Shown here: one piece after another, positions 6,018 through 7,697 of the stretch
How the letters are laid out: each line of letters starts with the position of its first letter
Numbering within the stretch: position 1 is the first letter of the stretch
Source of the DNA: Lutibacter sp.
GTDB taxonomy: Bacteria; Bacteroidota; Bacteroidia; Flavobacteriales; Flavobacteriaceae
Reading direction: 5' to 3'
Length of the DNA: 7,697 nt
Assembly (NCBI GenBank): GCA_003516285.1
Contig: DPCK01000136.1
Location: 1 to 7,697, forward strand
Translations under genes and position numbers: made by a program
The notes under the pieces: generated by a model
Told to the model about the DNA's origin: nothing
The model's input: the letters and a program-made list of their open reading frames with translations, nothing else
The model's database searches: none

Positions 6018-6047
6018 AGAAACAGGAAGCCGTAACTTCCTGTTTCC
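6018..6047 (-). ncRNA. Array hairpin 2 (candidate structured RNA)
   Basis: Perfect 11-bp arms GAAACAGGAAG (6019-6029) and CTTCCTGTTTC (6036-6046). Relative to hairpin 1 one G-C pair has become A-T by a change on both arms. On the minus strand an inner U:G pair closes a UACG tetraloop and an outer G:U pair forms (6047/6018). On the plus strand both of these would be C-A mismatches. Confidence 0.55.
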
Positions 6048-6203
6048 TGAAGAGATTTAGCTATTTTTTCTAAGTTAAACTCATTTTTTACACCATCTTA
6101 TTTCTAAGAGAATCCTTAAACAAGCCAATCTCAAAAAATGTTCTAAATCTCTCTGTTTCAATCAACATTAATTTTCAATAATGAAGATCTGTTCCCTATT
6201 AGC

Positions 6204-6234
6204 AGAAGCAGGAAGTTTTCAGTTTCCTGCTTCT
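6204..6234 (-). ncRNA. Array hairpin 3 (candidate structured RNA)
   Basis: Perfect 11-bp arms AGAAGCAGGAA (6204-6214) and TTCCTGCTTCT (6224-6234) with a 9-base loop. Compared with hairpins 1 and 2, one A-T pair has become G-C by matched changes on both arms (GAAACAGG to GAAGCAGG, CCTGTTTC to CCTGCTTC). The loop is no longer a UNCG tetraloop; this hairpin alone could extend on the plus strand by a G:U pair. Confidence 0.5.
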
Positions 6235-6371
6235 TGAAGCGGTTAAGTTTGTTTTTTAACACCAACTAACTTATCATAGCATCTCATTTCTAAAACAATA
6301 CTAAAATTAGTTATATTAAAACAACCACTTAAAACACTTCTTTGATCTGCACTATTTTGCAATAATGGAGA

Positions 6372-6393
6372 CCTGTTTTTCGATGGAAACAGG
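6372..6393. repeat. Rearranged hairpin in the fourth array unit
   Basis: The expected right arm of the conserved hairpin is lost here: after GAAACAGGAG (6386-6395) comes unpaired sequence. Instead CCTGTTT (6372-6378), upstream of the arm, pairs with AAACAGG (6387-6393) around an 8-base loop. Either the unit has decayed or the fold has switched partner. Confidence 0.4.
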
Positions 6394-6619
6394 AGATCGA
6401 AACCACCCGAGTCTATCGTGAAGAAATTAAGTTGTTCTCTGCAATTTTTAATTAATTTCTTACGTCACCTTATTTCTAAGACAAAACTAAAATCGATTTA
6501 ATTTGTAAACCTTAAATTCTTCTTATTAGGCCATTATTGCCCTTTAAAATGCAAATTTATATACGTGGGGAAATTTTATTCACTAAAAATCAAAGAACTT
6601 TTTATTATTTATTTTGGTG

Positions 6620-6685
6620 TAAAACTAAGGTCTAAATTGCAGGCCTGAAATGATATTCATCAATTTGGCAGATGATTGTTGTCAG
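6620..6685 (-). promoter_or_regulatory. Promoter with two CRP/FNR-type boxes facing the tandem array
   Basis: On the minus strand TTGAT-GAAT-ATCAT (6663 to 6650; core 6651-6662) is followed after exactly 23 bases by TAGTTTTA (6627 to 6620), a TAnnTTTG-type -7 element; transcription should start near 6616 and run leftwards. A second box, CTGAC-AACA-ATCAT (6685 to 6672; core 6673-6684), is centred 22 bp further upstream, about two helical turns, near -63. The promoter lies just after the stop of the 6714-7106 gene and points into the hairpin array and, beyond it, the DUF302 gene. Confidence 0.65.
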
Positions 6686-6713
6686 TTTTTGAATATTTTT
6701 TATTTTCAAAATT

Positions 6714-7106
6714 TTATGGAAAAACAACAATTCCATAACCCATATTCAGCAAAAACAAGCCTACAAAAAAAAGCATCATATAAATTACCTGAACAAATTT
6801 AATGTTGAGATAATCGAGCCATAAAACCGTTCGTTTAGGAAAAACAAACAACGACAAGCCAATAAAAAGCGCTATCCAACCTATAATGGTGATAATTAAC
6901 CGCCAGTCGTCTTCCCAAATATTATGGAATAAAATATTAAGCAATCCAATCACAATGGCCAGAAAAGAGAAAACAATGACAAATTTTTGATCCTCTAAAT
7001 CTTTAATCACTTGTAAAATTCTCTTTGGGTTAAAACTTAAAATTAAAAAGAAAATGATAAAATACCATCCCCAAAATTTGGCTAAAAAAATTGACATTTC
7101 ATCCAT
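6714..7106 (-). CDS. Small four-helix membrane protein of unknown function
   Basis: 130 residues, very hydrophobic, with four probable membrane helices at about residues 7-25, 42-60, 69-89 and 104-128. Short charged links (NPKRI..KDLEDQK, NIWEDDW, PKRTVLWLD) separate them. The Lys/Arg-rich links after helices 1 and 3 should be cytoplasmic by the positive-inside rule, placing both ends outside. No catalytic motif or named family is recognised. It follows the universal stress protein gene by 18 bases on the same strand, so they are probably cotranscribed. The start ATG at 7106 is chosen for spacing; an ATG three codons in is an alternative. An AT-rich hairpin follows the stop (6687-6711) but is not a convincing terminator. 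Confidence 0.8.
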   Translation of the reverse strand: MDEMSIFLAKFWGWYFIIFFLILSFNPKRILQVIKDLEDQKFVIVFSFLAIVIGLLNILFHNIWEDDWRLIITIIGWIALFIGLSLFVFPKRTVLWLDYLNIKFVQVIYMMLFFVGLFLLNMGYGIVVFP

Positions 7107-7124
7107 AAAGCCAATGTTTAAATG

Positions 7125-7697
7125 TTATTCGTGCAGCACTAAAAAAGGAACGTCGGTGTGATAACTAATCTCTTCCACAGTTGGCCTGAATAAAATTCGT
7201 TGAAAAAGATTGAGGTTTTTGGCAATCATAATAATCAGATCAATATCACGGCTTTCCACAAAACATTGAACGCCGTCTTCAATTTTTTTATTGATAATTT
7301 TATGAAAACTATGCTTTTCTTCCGCAAAGAAATTTTTTAAAAACTCTTTATTCTCAAGTTGAAAATCGGTTACATCTTCCTCCTTTTTTGAAATATGCAC
7401 AACTCGTAATGCAGAATTATGCATTTTAACAAATTCCAAAATACTGTTCAAAATTTTAGTCGGATAAAATAGGTGGTAATCTGTTGGAAACGCAATTTCT
7501 TCAATTTTTTCAAATACAGCGTTTTCGGGAACAATAAGCACTGGGCATTTTACCCGGGTAATTAAATCGCCGGTATTGCTGCCAATCATCACTTTTTTTA
7601 AGCCCGATGCACCTTTTGTGCCCATCACAATAAGATCAATATTTTTTTCGGCAACCTGGGATCTTACCGCGTCAATAAAATAATCATAATTGTTAAG
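7125..7697 (-). CDS. Tandem-domain universal stress protein, C-terminal part (cut by window edge)
   Basis: The frame is open to the window edge, giving 190 visible residues; the gene begins outside. The first domain ends with IDLIVMGTKGASGLKKVMIG, i.e. the ATP-binding pattern G-x2-G-x9-G(S/T) of UspA-type proteins (Gly26, Gly29, then GS at 39-40), followed by the strand CPVLIVPE. A second domain runs from about 65 (KIEEIAFPTDY) to the end (VPFLVLHE). It keeps the fold pattern but has lost the glycine loop (AKNLNLFQRILFRPT), so it probably does not bind ATP in the same way. Two-domain proteins of this kind are common in Bacteroidota. A GTG-ATG pair at 7628-7623 lies inside the first domain and is not the start. 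It is followed by the membrane-protein gene. Confidence 0.9.
   Translation of the reverse strand, partial: LNNYDYFIDAVRSQVAEKNIDLIVMGTKGASGLKKVMIGSNTGDLITRVKCPVLIVPENAVFEKIEEIAFPTDYHLFYPTKILNSILEFVKMHNSALRVVHISKKEEDVTDFQLENKEFLKNFFAEEKHSFHKIINKKIEDGVQCFVESRDIDLIIMIAKNLNLFQRILFRPTVEEISYHTDVPFLVLHE

Larger units (their letters stand above)
5811..6551. repeat. Four tandem, diverged copies of a 184-189 bp non-coding unit
   Basis: Four head-to-tail units: 5811-5999, 6000-6183, 6184-6367 and 6368-6551. Shared landmarks recur in register. These are a hairpin of the type GAAACAGGAAG...CTTCCTGTTTC, then TGAAGAGATTAAG, then CTTATTTCTAA(A/G)A (starting at 5908, 6097, 6283 and 6469, spacings 189, 186, 186), then CACTTAAAACnCTTC, and an end box CAATAATG in the middle units. 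No open reading frame runs through them, as stops occur in every frame. Sequence has drifted, but the hairpin is kept by paired changes in the first three units. They fill most of the 1056-base gap between the DUF302 gene and the membrane-protein gene; I see no protein gene there. A CRP/FNR-type promoter at 6620-6663 points into the array from the right, so minus-strand transcription is the likelier reading. Confidence 0.85.

Noticed and set aside
5811..6551. CRISPR array
   Set aside because: The repeating unit is about 186 bp with similarity spread along it and no short identical repeats separated by unique spacers; no cas genes are present.
5811..6551. Integron attC array or tandem coding repeats
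   Set aside because: No open frames lie between the hairpins, no attC R/L core boxes are visible, and stops occur in every frame, so neither gene cassettes nor a repeat protein fits.
7623..7628. GTG or ATG here as the start of the universal stress protein
   Set aside because: The frame continues upstream to the window edge with good family sequence (AVRSQVAEKNIDLIVMG), so the start is outside the window.

Overview
The window looks like chromosome from a member of Bacteroidota, most likely a Flavobacteriaceae relative. It is strongly AT-rich, genes lack clear Shine-Dalgarno sequences, and the -7 promoter elements fit the Bacteroidota TAnnTTTG pattern. The proteins also fit: tandem-domain universal stress protein, WG-repeat exported protein, DUF302, DUF2267 and a short HPF/RaiA protein. 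This assignment is an inference; there is no rRNA or marker gene to settle it.

Layout. At the left edge is the 5' end of uridine kinase (minus strand, cut by the window). Next come a structured inverted-repeat element (182-298) and two minus-strand tRNA-Thr genes (CGU and UGU anticodons), with a rho-independent terminator between them. Positions 820-1983 hold two minus-strand genes of unknown function that prove to be divergent paralogues of each other. Positions 2168-4593 form a plus-strand operon of four: WG-repeat exported protein, DUF2267 protein, alpha/beta hydrolase and phosphoribosyltransferase (the last two overlap by 14 bases). Positions 4826-5657 hold two minus-strand genes, a short HPF/RaiA ribosome-hibernation protein and a DUF302 protein. 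About 1 kb without protein genes follows (5658-6713), containing four tandem, diverged copies of a 184-189 bp unit, three of which carry a long hairpin with compensatory base changes. The right end holds a minus-strand pair: a tandem universal stress protein (cut by the window) and a four-helix membrane protein.

How it fits together. Four promoters share one architecture: a CRP/FNR-type palindrome (TGAn-N4-ATCA), exactly 23 bases, then a TAnnTTTA -7 element. They lie upstream of the first unknown gene (1290), the WG/DUF2267/hydrolase/PRTase operon, the HPF gene, and the tandem hairpin array. Spacing puts the palindrome centre near -41, the class II activator position. Ribosome hibernation, universal stress proteins and a hydrolase-PRTase pair are typical of low-oxygen or stationary-phase survival regulons (compare the DosR regulon of Mycobacterium). 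I therefore read the window as a dormancy/hypoxia island under one CRP/FNR-family regulator. The hairpin array, preceded by two such boxes 22 bp apart, is a candidate set of undescribed regulated RNAs, or a very long structured leader of the DUF302 gene.
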